From NCBI GenBank assembly GCA_947304065.1, contig CAMZAI010000160.1:1-6051 (forward strand): DNA of 6,051 nt. Reading direction: 5' to 3'. The notes beneath the pieces are model-generated. The model was not told the DNA's origin. It made no database searches and saw nothing but the letters and a program-made list of their open reading frames with translations. The DNA is from an uncultured Clostridia bacterium. Its GTDB lineage: Bacteria; Bacillota; Clostridia; Lachnospirales; Lachnospiraceae. How positions within the stretch are numbered: position 1 is the first letter of the stretch; each line of letters starts with the position of its first letter. Shown in pieces: positions 1 through 6,051 of this stretch. Position numbers and translations under genes: made by a program.

Positions 1-1226
1 GTGAATACGATCTTACCGCAGGCTGCGCCGGGAGCCGCACCGAGTGCCTTGCCCATGATCCTCGCGCGTGCAACCGCGTCCTTATCGAACTGGGGATGGA
101 GCAGGGTGTCGAGGTTACGGGGATCGATCATGGCAACAGCCTCTTCCTCGGTCCTCATGCCTTCGTCAACGAGGTCGCATGCGATCTTGAGAGCTGCCTG
201 AGCGGTACGCTTACCGTTACGGGTCTGGAGCATGAAGAGCTTTCCGTGCTCAACGGTGAACTCCATGTCCTGCATATCCCTGTAGTGGTTCTCGAGGTTC
301 TGGCAAACCTGCTTGAACTGCTCGAATGCCTCGGGGAACTTCTCAGCCATCTCGGTTATCTTCATGGGAGTACGAACGCCGGCAACAACGTCCTCGCCCT
401 GCGCGTTGGTAAGGAACTCACCGAAGAGGCCCTTCTCGCCGGTAGCGGGGTTACGTGTGAATGCTACGCCTGTGCCGCAGTCATCGCCCATGTTTCCGAA
501 TGCCATGCTCTGTACGTTAACGGCGGTACCCCATGAATAAGGGATATCGTTGTCACGTCTGTAAACGTTTGCTCTGGGGTTATCCCATGAACGGAATACG
601 GCCTTGATAGCCTCAGCAAGCTGAACTCTGGGATTTGAAGGGAAATCCTCGCCGAGCTTTGACTTGTACTCGGCCTTGAACTGGTTAGCCAGCTCCTTAA
701 GGTCGTCCGCTGTCAGCTCAACGTCCTGTGTAACGCCCTTCTTGGCCTTCATCTGGTCGATGAGCTCTTCGAAATATTTCTTGCCGACTTCCATAACAAC
801 GTCGGAGAACATCTGGATAAATCTTCTGTAGCAGTCCCATGCCCAGCGGGGATTGCCGGACTTCTCTGCCAATGTATTAACAACGTCTTCGTTTAAGCCC
901 AGGTTAAGAATGGTGTCCATCATACCGGGCATCGAAGCGCGTGCTCCGGAACGAACCGATACGAGAAGGGGATTCTCCTTGTCGCCGAACTTCTTTCCGG
1001 TCATCTCTTCGAGCTTAATAACGTATTCGTCAATCTGAGCCTGAATCTCGGGATTGATCTGCTTGCCGTCCTCATAATACTGGGTGCAAGCCTCGGTAGT
1101 GATCGTGAAGCCCTGAGGTACGGGCATTCCGATGTTGGTCATCTCGGCAAGGTTAGCGCCCTTTCCGCCGAGAAGGTTCCTCATGTCAGCACTTCCTTCG
1201 CTGAACAGGTAGACCCATTTCTTCAT
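1..1226 (-). CDS. ppdK: Pyruvate, phosphate dikinase, N-terminal part (C-terminus beyond the left edge)
   Basis: This enzyme interconverts pyruvate + ATP + Pi and PEP + AMP + PPi in the cytoplasm. In anaerobes it often acts as a PPi-linked alternative to pyruvate kinase. I translated 408 codons from the ATG at 1226, with no stop before the window edge. The protein opens MKKWVYLFSEGSADMRN and has the ATP-grasp nucleotide-binding half: the GGKG loop with Lys22, SVRSGA with Arg92, a CGTGVAFTRNP segment near 250-260, and QDMEF (Asp320, Glu322) followed by MLQTR (Gln334, Arg336). These match the C. symbiosum residues K22, R92, D321, E323, Q335 and R337, as I recall the family. The visible end (GKALGAAPGAACGK, near 393-406) begins the swivelling phosphohistidine domain. 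The catalytic His and the PEP/pyruvate TIM barrel are off-window, so about 47% of the usual roughly 875 aa is present. The start at 1226 is supported by homologous N-termini and an AGGAGG upstream. The gene has its own promoter and follows the glmS terminator. Confidence 0.97.
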   Translation of the reverse strand, partial: MKKWVYLFSEGSADMRNLLGGKGANLAEMTNIGMPVPQGFTITTEACTQYYEDGKQINPEIQAQIDEYVIKLEEMTGKKFGDKENPLLVSVRSGARASMPGMMDTILNLGLNEDVVNTLAEKSGNPRWAWDCYRRFIQMFSDVVMEVGKKYFEELIDQMKAKKGVTQDVELTADDLKELANQFKAEYKSKLGEDFPSNPRVQLAEAIKAVFRSWDNPRANVYRRDNDIPYSWGTAVNVQSMAFGNMGDDCGTGVAFTRNPATGEKGLFGEFLTNAQGEDVVAGVRTPMKITEMAEKFPEAFEQFKQVCQNLENHYRDMQDMEFTVEHGKLFMLQTRNGKRTAQAALKIACDLVDEGMRTEEEAVAMIDPRNLDTLLHPQFDKDAVARARIMGKALGAAPGAACGKIVF

Positions 1227-1238
1227 AAAGATTTTTTT

Positions 1239-1244
1239 CCTCCT
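1239..1244 (-). promoter_or_regulatory. Ribosome binding site of ppdK
   Basis: A perfect AGGAGG on the minus strand, 12 nt before the ATG at 1226. The spacing is slightly long but the match is full. It decides for the ATG at 1226 over two in-frame ATGs further upstream (1262 and 1268). Confidence 0.85.
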
Positions 1245-1288
1245 AATTATCTGTTTTTTCATTTTCATTCCTGGTTTCACAACACGTT

Positions 1289-1317
1289 ATTATATCACAG
1301 CGGTCCCGAAAAATAAA
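1289..1317 (-). promoter_or_regulatory. Sigma-A type promoter with extended -10 for ppdK
   Basis: The minus strand reads TGATATAAT: a perfect TATAAT (1294-1289) preceded by the TGn extended -10 (TG at 1297-1296). With a 17-nt spacer the -35 would be TTTATT (1317-1312), matching only 3 of 6 consensus bases. This is typical where an extended -10 compensates. Transcription would start near 1282, giving a leader of about 55 nt. It lies just downstream of the glmS terminator, so ppdK is probably an independent unit. This is a prediction from motif match only. Confidence 0.75.
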
Positions 1318-1337
1318 GAAAATTATTAAATTTCTCG

Positions 1338-1369
1338 AAAAAAAACGGCTGCCCGCGATCAGGCAGCCG
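1338..1369 (-). terminator. Intrinsic terminator after glmS
   Basis: On the minus strand, a perfect 8-bp stem CGGCTGCC/GGCAGCCG (1369-1362 with 1353-1346) encloses an 8-nt loop and is followed at once by eight Ts (1345-1338). It begins 12 nt past the glmS stop codon. The shape and U-tract are textbook for Rho-independent termination, and it separates glmS from ppdK. Confidence 0.95.
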
Positions 1370-1381
1370 ATATATGTTTAT

Positions 1382-3220
1382 TTACTCTACGGTAACGCTC
1401 TTTGCAAGGTTTCTGGGCTTGTCCACATCAAGGCCCTTTGAAACCGACAGATAGTATCCGAGCAGCTGGAGAGGCACTACCGCAAGACTCGCTGTGAAGT
1501 GCTCGTCTATCTTGGGAATGTAGGTGCAGAAATCCACGGTATCCTCTACTTCGTAATGTCCGTAGGTCGTAAGTCCCATCAGGTACGCGCCGCGGCTCTT
1601 GACCTCGACCATGTTGCTGACGGTCTTCTCGAGTATCCTGCCCTGCGTCAGTACGCCGACCACCAGGGTTCCGTCTTCTATCAGCGAAATCGTTCCGTGC
1701 TTTAATTCGCCCGCGGCGTAAGCTTCCGAATGGATATACGAGATTTCCTTCATCTTCAGGCTGCCCTCGAGACAGATTGCGTAATCGAGTCCGCGTCCGA
1801 TAAAGAATACATCCTTCGCGTTCGCATATTTTGATGCAAACCACTGTATCCTGTCCTTATCCTCGAGGATCTTTGATATTTTCGCGGGAATTGTAAACAG
1901 CTCGTCCAGGAGCTGATCGTATTTTGCGTCGTCGATGGTCTTTCTGACCTTCGCAATGCGGACCGCGATCAGATAACCCACGATCAGCTGCGCGGAATAA
2001 GCCTTTGTAGTGGCTACCGCGATCTCCGGTCCTGCCATCGTATAGATAACCTTGTCGGCTTCGCGTGCGATCGTGCTTCCGATCACATTGACGATAGCCA
2101 GCGTAGGTATGCCGTTTTCCTTCGCAAGACGGAGTGCCGCCAGACTATCCGCCGTCTCACCCGACTGGCTGATGATGATGACCAGCGAATCGGGGTCCGC
2201 CATCAGCGGTCTGTAGCGGTATTCCGAAGCCAGCTCCACTCTCACGGGCACGCGCGCCAGATCCTCTATCACATACTGCGCAGCCATGCCGACATGCCAT
2301 GCGGAACCGCAGGCAACGATCGTAATGCTGTGAAGCTTCTCTATCTGCTCATCGGTAAGGATATTCTCTCCGAGTACGATCTGCCTGTCCTTTACCAGGG
2401 CGTTCAGCGTATTCTCCACGGCTGTGGGCTGCTCATGGATCTCCTTGATCATGAAATGCTCGAAACCGCCGCGCTCGGCAGCCTTCGCGTCCCATTCCAC
2501 CGTTACGGGCTTTTTCTCGACCTCATCGCCGTTCAGGTTGAAGAATGCCGCCTCTCCTGCCCTCAGGCGTCCGAATTCGAGATTGTCGATGTAATAAACG
2601 GTCCTCGTGTATTTAAGTATCGCGGGCACATCCGAAGCCAGATATGTCTCGCCGTCCGCGATGCCTATTACCATGGGGCTGTCCTTGCGCGCCACCCAGA
2701 TCTCATCCGGGATATCCTTGAACATCAGCGCAAGCGCATAAGAGCCTCTGATGCGGACCATAGCCTTCGCTATCGCATCCACGGGGCCGATGTTGTATTT
2801 CTTGTAATAATAATCCACGAGCTTAACGGCGATCTCTGTGTCGGTCTGGCTGTAGAAAACATAGCCGTGACGCAGGAGCTTTTCCTTCAGCTCCTGATAA
2901 TTCTCGATAATGCCGTTATGCACGCCGACCACATTGCAGTCGTCGGAAATATGCGGATGCGCGTTCAGCTCCGAAGGTTCTCCGTGAGTGGCCCAGCGGG
3001 TATGTCCTATACCGCAGTTGCCCTCGAGGGAATTGCCTCCGTCGGTCTTCTCATACAGATTTTTGAGTCTGCCCTTGGTCTTTACGATCTCGCAGTCATT
3101 TGAGCCGTTGCGGATCGCGATACCGGCTGAGTCGTAACCTCTGTATTCGAGCTTTGAAAGTCCGTCAAGGACAATGGGAGCAGCGGGCCTGTGCCCGATA
3201 AATCCGGCTATACCGCACAT
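1382..3220 (-). CDS. glmS: Glutamine--fructose-6-phosphate aminotransferase (isomerizing), glucosamine-6-phosphate synthase
   Basis: GlmS makes glucosamine-6-phosphate from fructose-6-phosphate and glutamine, the committed step to UDP-GlcNAc for peptidoglycan and other envelope polymers. The 612-aa product is full length (E. coli 608-609). Domain order: an N-terminal glutamine amidotransferase II domain (about 1-220) with the nucleophile Cys2 exposed after Met removal (MCGIAGF), YRGYDSAG 26-33, HTRWATHG 73-80, HNGIIENY 101-108 and Asp127; then two sugar-isomerase (SIS) domains, the first with ACGS 303-306 and SQSGE 351-355, the second with FIGRG 473-477, EGSLKMKEIS 485-494 and ELKHG 505-509. 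The C-terminus KPRNLAKSVTVE is the conserved family tail. By family alignment the isomerase catalytic residues are Glu492, His508 and Lys607. The ATG is fixed by the Cys2 requirement and by AAGGA 6 nt upstream (3231-3227). It lies 111 bp after glyS, probably co-transcribed, and ends at a strong terminator. No glmS ribozyme is seen upstream. Confidence 0.98.
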   Translation of the reverse strand: MCGIAGFIGHRPAAPIVLDGLSKLEYRGYDSAGIAIRNGSNDCEIVKTKGRLKNLYEKTDGGNSLEGNCGIGHTRWATHGEPSELNAHPHISDDCNVVGVHNGIIENYQELKEKLLRHGYVFYSQTDTEIAVKLVDYYYKKYNIGPVDAIAKAMVRIRGSYALALMFKDIPDEIWVARKDSPMVIGIADGETYLASDVPAILKYTRTVYYIDNLEFGRLRAGEAAFFNLNGDEVEKKPVTVEWDAKAAERGGFEHFMIKEIHEQPTAVENTLNALVKDRQIVLGENILTDEQIEKLHSITIVACGSAWHVGMAAQYVIEDLARVPVRVELASEYRYRPLMADPDSLVIIISQSGETADSLAALRLAKENGIPTLAIVNVIGSTIAREADKVIYTMAGPEIAVATTKAYSAQLIVGYLIAVRIAKVRKTIDDAKYDQLLDELFTIPAKISKILEDKDRIQWFASKYANAKDVFFIGRGLDYAICLEGSLKMKEISYIHSEAYAAGELKHGTISLIEDGTLVVGVLTQGRILEKTVSNMVEVKSRGAYLMGLTTYGHYEVEDTVDFCTYIPKIDEHFTASLAVVPLQLLGYYLSVSKGLDVDKPRNLAKSVTVE

Positions 3221-3234
3221 AAGCAGTCCTTATC

Positions 3235-3270
3235 CGCATCCGCTTGGATTTAGCAAAAGCTACGGATGCG
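3235..3270 (-). promoter_or_regulatory. Structured hairpin in the glmS leader, next to its ribosome binding site
   Basis: On the minus strand CGCATCCG (3270-3263) pairs perfectly with CGGATGCG (3242-3235). A 4-bp TAGC/GCTA helix with a UUUU loop stacks directly on the 5' arm inside it, and an 8-nt bulge AATCCAAG sits on the 3' side. The structure ends 3 nt before the AAGGA ribosome binding site of glmS (3231-3227), so it could affect ribosome loading. No U-tract follows, so it is not a terminator. The pairing is seen directly; a regulatory role is inferred. I do not recognise it as a known riboswitch class. Confidence 0.6.
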
Positions 3271-3279
3271 CTTTCTAAT

Positions 3280-3312
3280 ATCCCCCGCTTCGCGTCATCC
3301 GAGGCGGGGGAT
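3280..3312 (-). other. Strong GC-rich hairpin just after glyS
   Basis: A perfect 9-bp inverted repeat ATCCCCCGC/GCGGGGGAT (3312-3304 with 3288-3280 on the minus strand). It can extend past one C-A mismatch by 3 bp (TCG/CGA) to leave a 7-nt loop. It begins 19 nt after the glyS stop codon. It resembles a terminator stem, but the minus strand continues ATATTAG rather than a run of Ts, so termination would be weak or partial. It may instead be a 3'-end stabiliser of glyS mRNA or part of a glmS leader switch. Read on the plus strand it also lacks a proper U-tract. Confidence 0.7.
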
Positions 3313-3331
3313 TTATTCATTCAATATTATC

Positions 3332-4720
3332 TCAGAATGCAAGTCTCTCTGCAAGATATGCCTTGAGCTCGCTGATCGGGATACGCTCCTGAGCCATGCT
3401 GTCGCGCTCACGAACGGTAACGCAGTTGTCATTCTCCGAATCAAAGTCGTAGGTTACGCAGTAAGGAGTACCGATCTCGTCCTGACGGCGATAGCGCTTA
3501 CCGATATTGCCGCGGTCGTCGTACTCGCAGTTCCACTCCTTGGACAGCTCGGCGTAGATCTTCTCGGCGCCCTCACCCAGCTTCTTTGAAAGAGGCAGGA
3601 TGCCGACCTTAACGGGAGCAAGTGCGGGATGGAAACGAAGAACGGTACGCTTGTCGCCGCCCTCGAGTTCTTCCTCATCGTATGCTGCGCAGAGGAATGC
3701 AAGAGTTACGCGGTCAGCTCCGAGCGAAGGCTCTACAACGTAAGGCACATAGCGCTCGTTCGTCTCGTCGTCGAAGTAGCTCATGTCTTCCTTCGAAACG
3801 TTCTGATGCTGTGTAAGGTCATAATCGGTACGGTCCGCGATACCCCAGAGCTCGCCCCATCCGAACGGGAACAGGAACTCGATGTCCGTGGTGCCCTTGC
3901 TGTAGAAGCAGAGCTCCTCGGGACTGTGGTCGCGAAGTCTCATCTCGTCTTCCTTGATGCCGAGGGAGAGCAGCCAGTCGCGGCAGAAGCCTCTCCAGTA
4001 CTGGAACCACTCAAGGTCAGTGCCGGGCTCGCAGAAGAACTCCAGCTCCATCTGCTCGAACTCACGTGTACGGAAGGTGAAGTTACCGGGCGTGATCTCG
4101 TTACGGAAGGACTTACCGATCTGGCCGATTCCGAAAGGAACCTTCTTGCGGGAAGTACGCTGTACGTTCTTGAAGTTTACGAAAATACCCTGAGCGGTCT
4201 CGGGACGCAGATAAACAACGTTCTTCGCATCCTCGGTAACGCCCTGGAAGGTCTTGAACATCAGATTGAACTGACGGATGTCGGTAAAGTTATGCTTGCC
4301 GCAGGAAGGACAGCAGATATTGTTGTCGTCGATGTACTTCTTCATCTCTTCCTGTGAGAAAGCGTCAACGGGCTTGGGCAGCTCGATGCCCTTCTCCGCA
4401 GCATAATCCTCGATAAGCTTGTCGGCTCTGAAACGCTCCTTACACTCCTTGCAGTCCATAAGAGGATCCGAGAAACCGCCGAGATGTCCCGAAGCGACCC
4501 ATGTCTGGGGATTCATGAGGATAGCGCAGTCCACGCCCACATTGTAAGGGTTCTCCTGGATGAACTTCTTCCACCATGCCTTCTTAACGTTGTTCTTGAG
4601 CTCAACGCCGAGATTGCCGTAATCCCAGGTATTCGCAAGACCGCCGTAGATCTCCGAACCCGGGTATACAAAGCCTCTGGCCTTTGCCAGTGCAACGATC
4701 ATATCCATTGTCTTTTCCAT
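3332..4720 (-). CDS. glyS: Glycyl-tRNA synthetase, dimeric (alpha2) class II type
   Basis: This enzyme charges tRNA-Gly with glycine for translation in the cytoplasm. The 462-aa single chain is the archaeal/eukaryotic-like homodimeric type, not the two-subunit GlyQ/GlyS type. Visible parts: an N-terminal GFVYPGSEIYGGLANTWDYG block with class II motif 1 (about 17-50); an insertion with CKEC (Cys90, Cys93) and CPSC (Cys137, Cys140) that looks like a zinc ribbon; LRPETAQGIFVNF 171-183; motif 2 with FRNE around Arg206; motif 3 EPSLGADR 330-337 with its conserved Arg; and an HGTP-type anticodon-binding domain from about 367 to the end. The length is normal for clostridial homologues. The ATG at 4720 gives the family N-terminus MEKTM and has AGGTGG 9 nt upstream. 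A second ATG at codon 5 has no better site. The gene has its own promoter (4762-4790) and a short leader, so a T-box would not fit between that promoter and the start. Confidence 0.97.
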   Translation of the reverse strand: MEKTMDMIVALAKARGFVYPGSEIYGGLANTWDYGNLGVELKNNVKKAWWKKFIQENPYNVGVDCAILMNPQTWVASGHLGGFSDPLMDCKECKERFRADKLIEDYAAEKGIELPKPVDAFSQEEMKKYIDDNNICCPSCGKHNFTDIRQFNLMFKTFQGVTEDAKNVVYLRPETAQGIFVNFKNVQRTSRKKVPFGIGQIGKSFRNEITPGNFTFRTREFEQMELEFFCEPGTDLEWFQYWRGFCRDWLLSLGIKEDEMRLRDHSPEELCFYSKGTTDIEFLFPFGWGELWGIADRTDYDLTQHQNVSKEDMSYFDDETNERYVPYVVEPSLGADRVTLAFLCAAYDEEELEGGDKRTVLRFHPALAPVKVGILPLSKKLGEGAEKIYAELSKEWNCEYDDRGNIGKRYRRQDEIGTPYCVTYDFDSENDNCVTVRERDSMAQERIPISELKAYLAERLAF

Positions 4721-4729
4721 AAATCTTTA

Positions 4730-4735
4730 CCACCT
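4730..4735 (-). promoter_or_regulatory. Ribosome binding site of glyS
   Basis: AGGTGG on the minus strand, 9 nt before the ATG at 4720. It is one mismatch from the AGGAGG consensus and supports that start over the in-frame ATG four codons later. Confidence 0.75.
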
Positions 4736-4761
4736 GTCTCTAAATTTTTTCCATTTCATGT

Positions 4762-4790
4762 ATTCTATACATATGCCCGCGATTTTTCAA
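4762..4790 (-). promoter_or_regulatory. Sigma-A promoter of glyS (probably glyS-glmS)
   Basis: The minus strand has TTGAAA (4790-4785), a 17-nt spacer, and TAGAAT (4767-4762). Each hexamer is 5 of 6 to the TTGACA/TATAAT consensus and the spacing is optimal. The predicted start is near 4755, giving a leader of about 35 nt. It lies wholly in the spacer after the pyrophosphorylase stop codon. Motif-based prediction. Confidence 0.75.
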
Positions 4791-4821
4791 GAGAAATGTG
4801 AAAAATGGCATATTTTTTCGC

Positions 4822-6051
4822 TTAAAGCGTATATCCGCAGTCCTCTAAGAGCTTTCTCGCACTCTCTACAGAGTCGATGCCGGTAGGATTCTTGATCGGA
4901 GCGAATTCCTTCTCGCGCACGACCTCGAAAGGCAGGCAGGAGTCGGTCAGATGCACGAGGTCGAGCGAAAGGGTCTCGAGCTTGAATGCATTGGGCTTCT
5001 CGGGTGCCACGGTTACGGGCTTGCCGTCCGCATAATCAAGGAAAGGTACCTTTTTATTGACAAGATGCACAGGAAGCTGATACTTGATAGCCTCGTCGAT
5101 ATCTTTGATCCTGAAGAGGTAATTGAGGATAACGCCGAAATTGTATGCGGGAGTGCCGTCCTCAAGCTTTGCTTCCATGAGTTCGGGAGTCATGTCGTAA
5201 TACTCAACGACCGAAGGAGTGCCGTCCTCAAGGCAGATCGCTCCTACTCTCTCATCGGGCGCAGCCTTCGCGACAACCTTCGCGCCGGTAGCGCAGCCGC
5301 TCTCGATCGTAGCGCCGATGAACACGGGATCCGCGATGCGCTGGAGCACATTGTCCACCGCAAAAACATTGATAAACTCAATGCCCGCGTCATGAAGCTG
5401 TTTTCCGCAGGGGCTGTTCACGAGCGATGAATAGAAGCCTCCGTTGCCGTTGGGTGACATCGCGATGGAGTCCTCCGCAGCGAGGAACATATTGCCCTCC
5501 CTGTCAAGGCACGCAGCCATATCCTGCATATAGAAATGAATGTAGTTCTTGTCGTATCCGAAATAGTTATGCTCCTCGAAGAAGGCGCGTGTCTCTGTGT
5601 CGTTCAAGTGGCTGGTCATAACATAGAGATGAATGCTGCAGCCCGCTTCCTTTGTAACATCCATGAGATTCTCGATGCTTCTCTGGAAAATGAACACCGG
5701 CCTCGTGATGCCGATATCGTACATGCCCTTCGCATGGTCGTATCCGAGTCTGGTACCCATACCGCCCGCAAGGAGCAGTGCGCCGATCTTTCCTGCGCGG
5801 ATGGCCTCAAGACCGATCTCGCGGTAATGATCCTTCTTCGCTTCGTATTCCTTAATGGTAAGCGTCCTGATGGGCTCGATCACGCCTCTGGGCAGCTCGG
5901 GCTGCTTAACGTCGATGCCCGTGAGCATATTAAGGTCGAGCAGATCCGCCTGCTCGAGGATCTTTGCCTGATCGTCTGCCTTCAGTCCTTCAAAAATACC
6001 GATGAACTTCTGCTGTCCGTACTTTTCCAGTTTCTCGAAAAAATCATTCTT
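4822..6051 (-). CDS. UDP-sugar pyrophosphorylase, UDPGP family, UAP1-like (5' end beyond the right edge)
   Basis: The family joins UTP and a sugar-1-phosphate to give a UDP-sugar and PPi. The frame is open from the stop codon at 4822-4824 to the window edge, 409 codons. The stretch before the Met at 5928 continues 41 codons with a sensible helical sequence (KNDFFEKLEKYGQQKF at the edge), so that Met is internal and the true start is probably only a few codons off-window. Counting from the first visible codon, the nucleotide-binding loop LAGGMGTRLG is at 94-103 with the catalytic-type Lys of AKGMYD at 108, followed by YVMTS near 143, SPNGNGG near 199-205, VDNVLQRIADP near 232-242, GAKVV and VVEYYD near 256-286, FGVILN near 305-310, and KPNAFKLE near 352-359. 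The order and wording of these blocks follow eukaryotic UDP-N-acetylglucosamine pyrophosphorylase (UAP1/AGX1) more closely than bacterial GalU or GlmU. The substrate could be GlcNAc-1-P, GalNAc-1-P or glucose-1-P; I infer an amino-sugar substrate without proof. It ends 101 bp before glyS, with no clear terminator between. Confidence 0.9.
   Translation of the reverse strand, partial: KNDFFEKLEKYGQQKFIGIFEGLKADDQAKILEQADLLDLNMLTGIDVKQPELPRGVIEPIRTLTIKEYEAKKDHYREIGLEAIRAGKIGALLLAGGMGTRLGYDHAKGMYDIGITRPVFIFQRSIENLMDVTKEAGCSIHLYVMTSHLNDTETRAFFEEHNYFGYDKNYIHFYMQDMAACLDREGNMFLAAEDSIAMSPNGNGGFYSSLVNSPCGKQLHDAGIEFINVFAVDNVLQRIADPVFIGATIESGCATGAKVVAKAAPDERVGAICLEDGTPSVVEYYDMTPELMEAKLEDGTPAYNFGVILNYLFRIKDIDEAIKYQLPVHLVNKKVPFLDYADGKPVTVAPEKPNAFKLETLSLDLVHLTDSCLPFEVVREKEFAPIKNPTGIDSVESARKLLEDCGYTL

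Noticed and set aside
96..536. A 146-codon plus-strand open frame opposite ppdK
   Set aside because: The minus strand encodes an unbroken, clearly recognisable PPDK ATP-binding domain here. The plus-strand frame has no independent support.
2294..3103. A 269-codon open frame on the plus strand, antisense to glmS
   Set aside because: It lies wholly inside the well-supported glmS gene. Its translation has no recognisable domain and no ribosome binding site. Open antisense frames are common opposite GC-rich, codon-biased genes.
3280..3312. GC-rich hairpin taken as a definite glyS terminator
   Set aside because: The stem is strong enough, but the minus strand continues ATATTAGAAAG with no U-tract, and no promoter for glmS is visible after it. 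I list it only as a hairpin of uncertain role.
3629..4357. A 242-codon open frame on the plus strand, antisense to glyS
   Set aside because: It is a shadow of the glyS coding frame: no domain, no plausible promoter or ribosome binding site, and Leu/Val/Glu-rich composition as expected from reverse-reading the sense codons.
4800..4819. AT-rich inverted repeat (GAAAAA/TTTTTC) right after the pyrophosphorylase stop codon, considered as a terminator
   Set aside because: The stem is only 6 bp of almost pure A-T with an 8-nt loop. No GC-rich stem precedes the T-run, so it is too weak to call. The end of that transcript is unresolved.
4822..5928. Pyrophosphorylase starting at the Met at 5928
   Set aside because: The frame continues open with coding-like sequence for 41 codons to the window edge, no ribosome binding site precedes 5928, and the family has a helical N-terminal segment there.

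Overview
The window carries four genes, all on the minus strand, from what looks like a Gram-positive anaerobe of the Clostridia. Lachnospiraceae is the best guess. The reasons are the pyruvate phosphate dikinase that resembles the Clostridium symbiosum enzyme, the short (462 aa) single-chain dimeric-type glycyl-tRNA synthetase, strong AGGAGG-type ribosome binding sites, consensus sigma-A promoters and middling GC. This placement is inferred from protein character, not from a database search.

Read in the direction of transcription (right to left), the layout is as follows. At 6051-4822 lies a nearly complete UDP-sugar pyrophosphorylase (UDPGP / UAP1-like family) whose first codon or codons are off the window. 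A 101-bp spacer follows, with a good sigma-A promoter and ribosome binding site. At 4720-3332 is glyS (class II glycyl-tRNA synthetase). A 111-bp spacer then holds two strong hairpins with mutually exclusive pairing, directly upstream of glmS. At 3220-1382 is glmS (glucosamine-6-phosphate synthase), ending at a textbook intrinsic terminator (1338-1369). A promoter with an extended -10 follows, and at 1226-1 is the N-terminal 408 codons of ppdK (pyruvate phosphate dikinase), cut by the left edge before its phosphohistidine domain.

glyS and glmS probably form one transcription unit, starting near 4755 and ending at the 1338-1369 terminator, unless the hairpins between them interrupt it. ppdK is a separate unit. 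The pyrophosphorylase and GlmS both plausibly serve UDP-amino-sugar supply for cell-envelope precursors. GlyRS and PPDK are housekeeping functions: translation, and PEP/pyruvate interconversion using pyrophosphate.

This is largely an ordinary core region. I found no mobile element, CRISPR array, tRNA/rRNA or exotic system. The most interesting parts are the glyS-glmS leader, which has switch-like alternative pairing where many Bacillota carry the glmS ribozyme, and the eukaryotic-UAP1-like character of the pyrophosphorylase.
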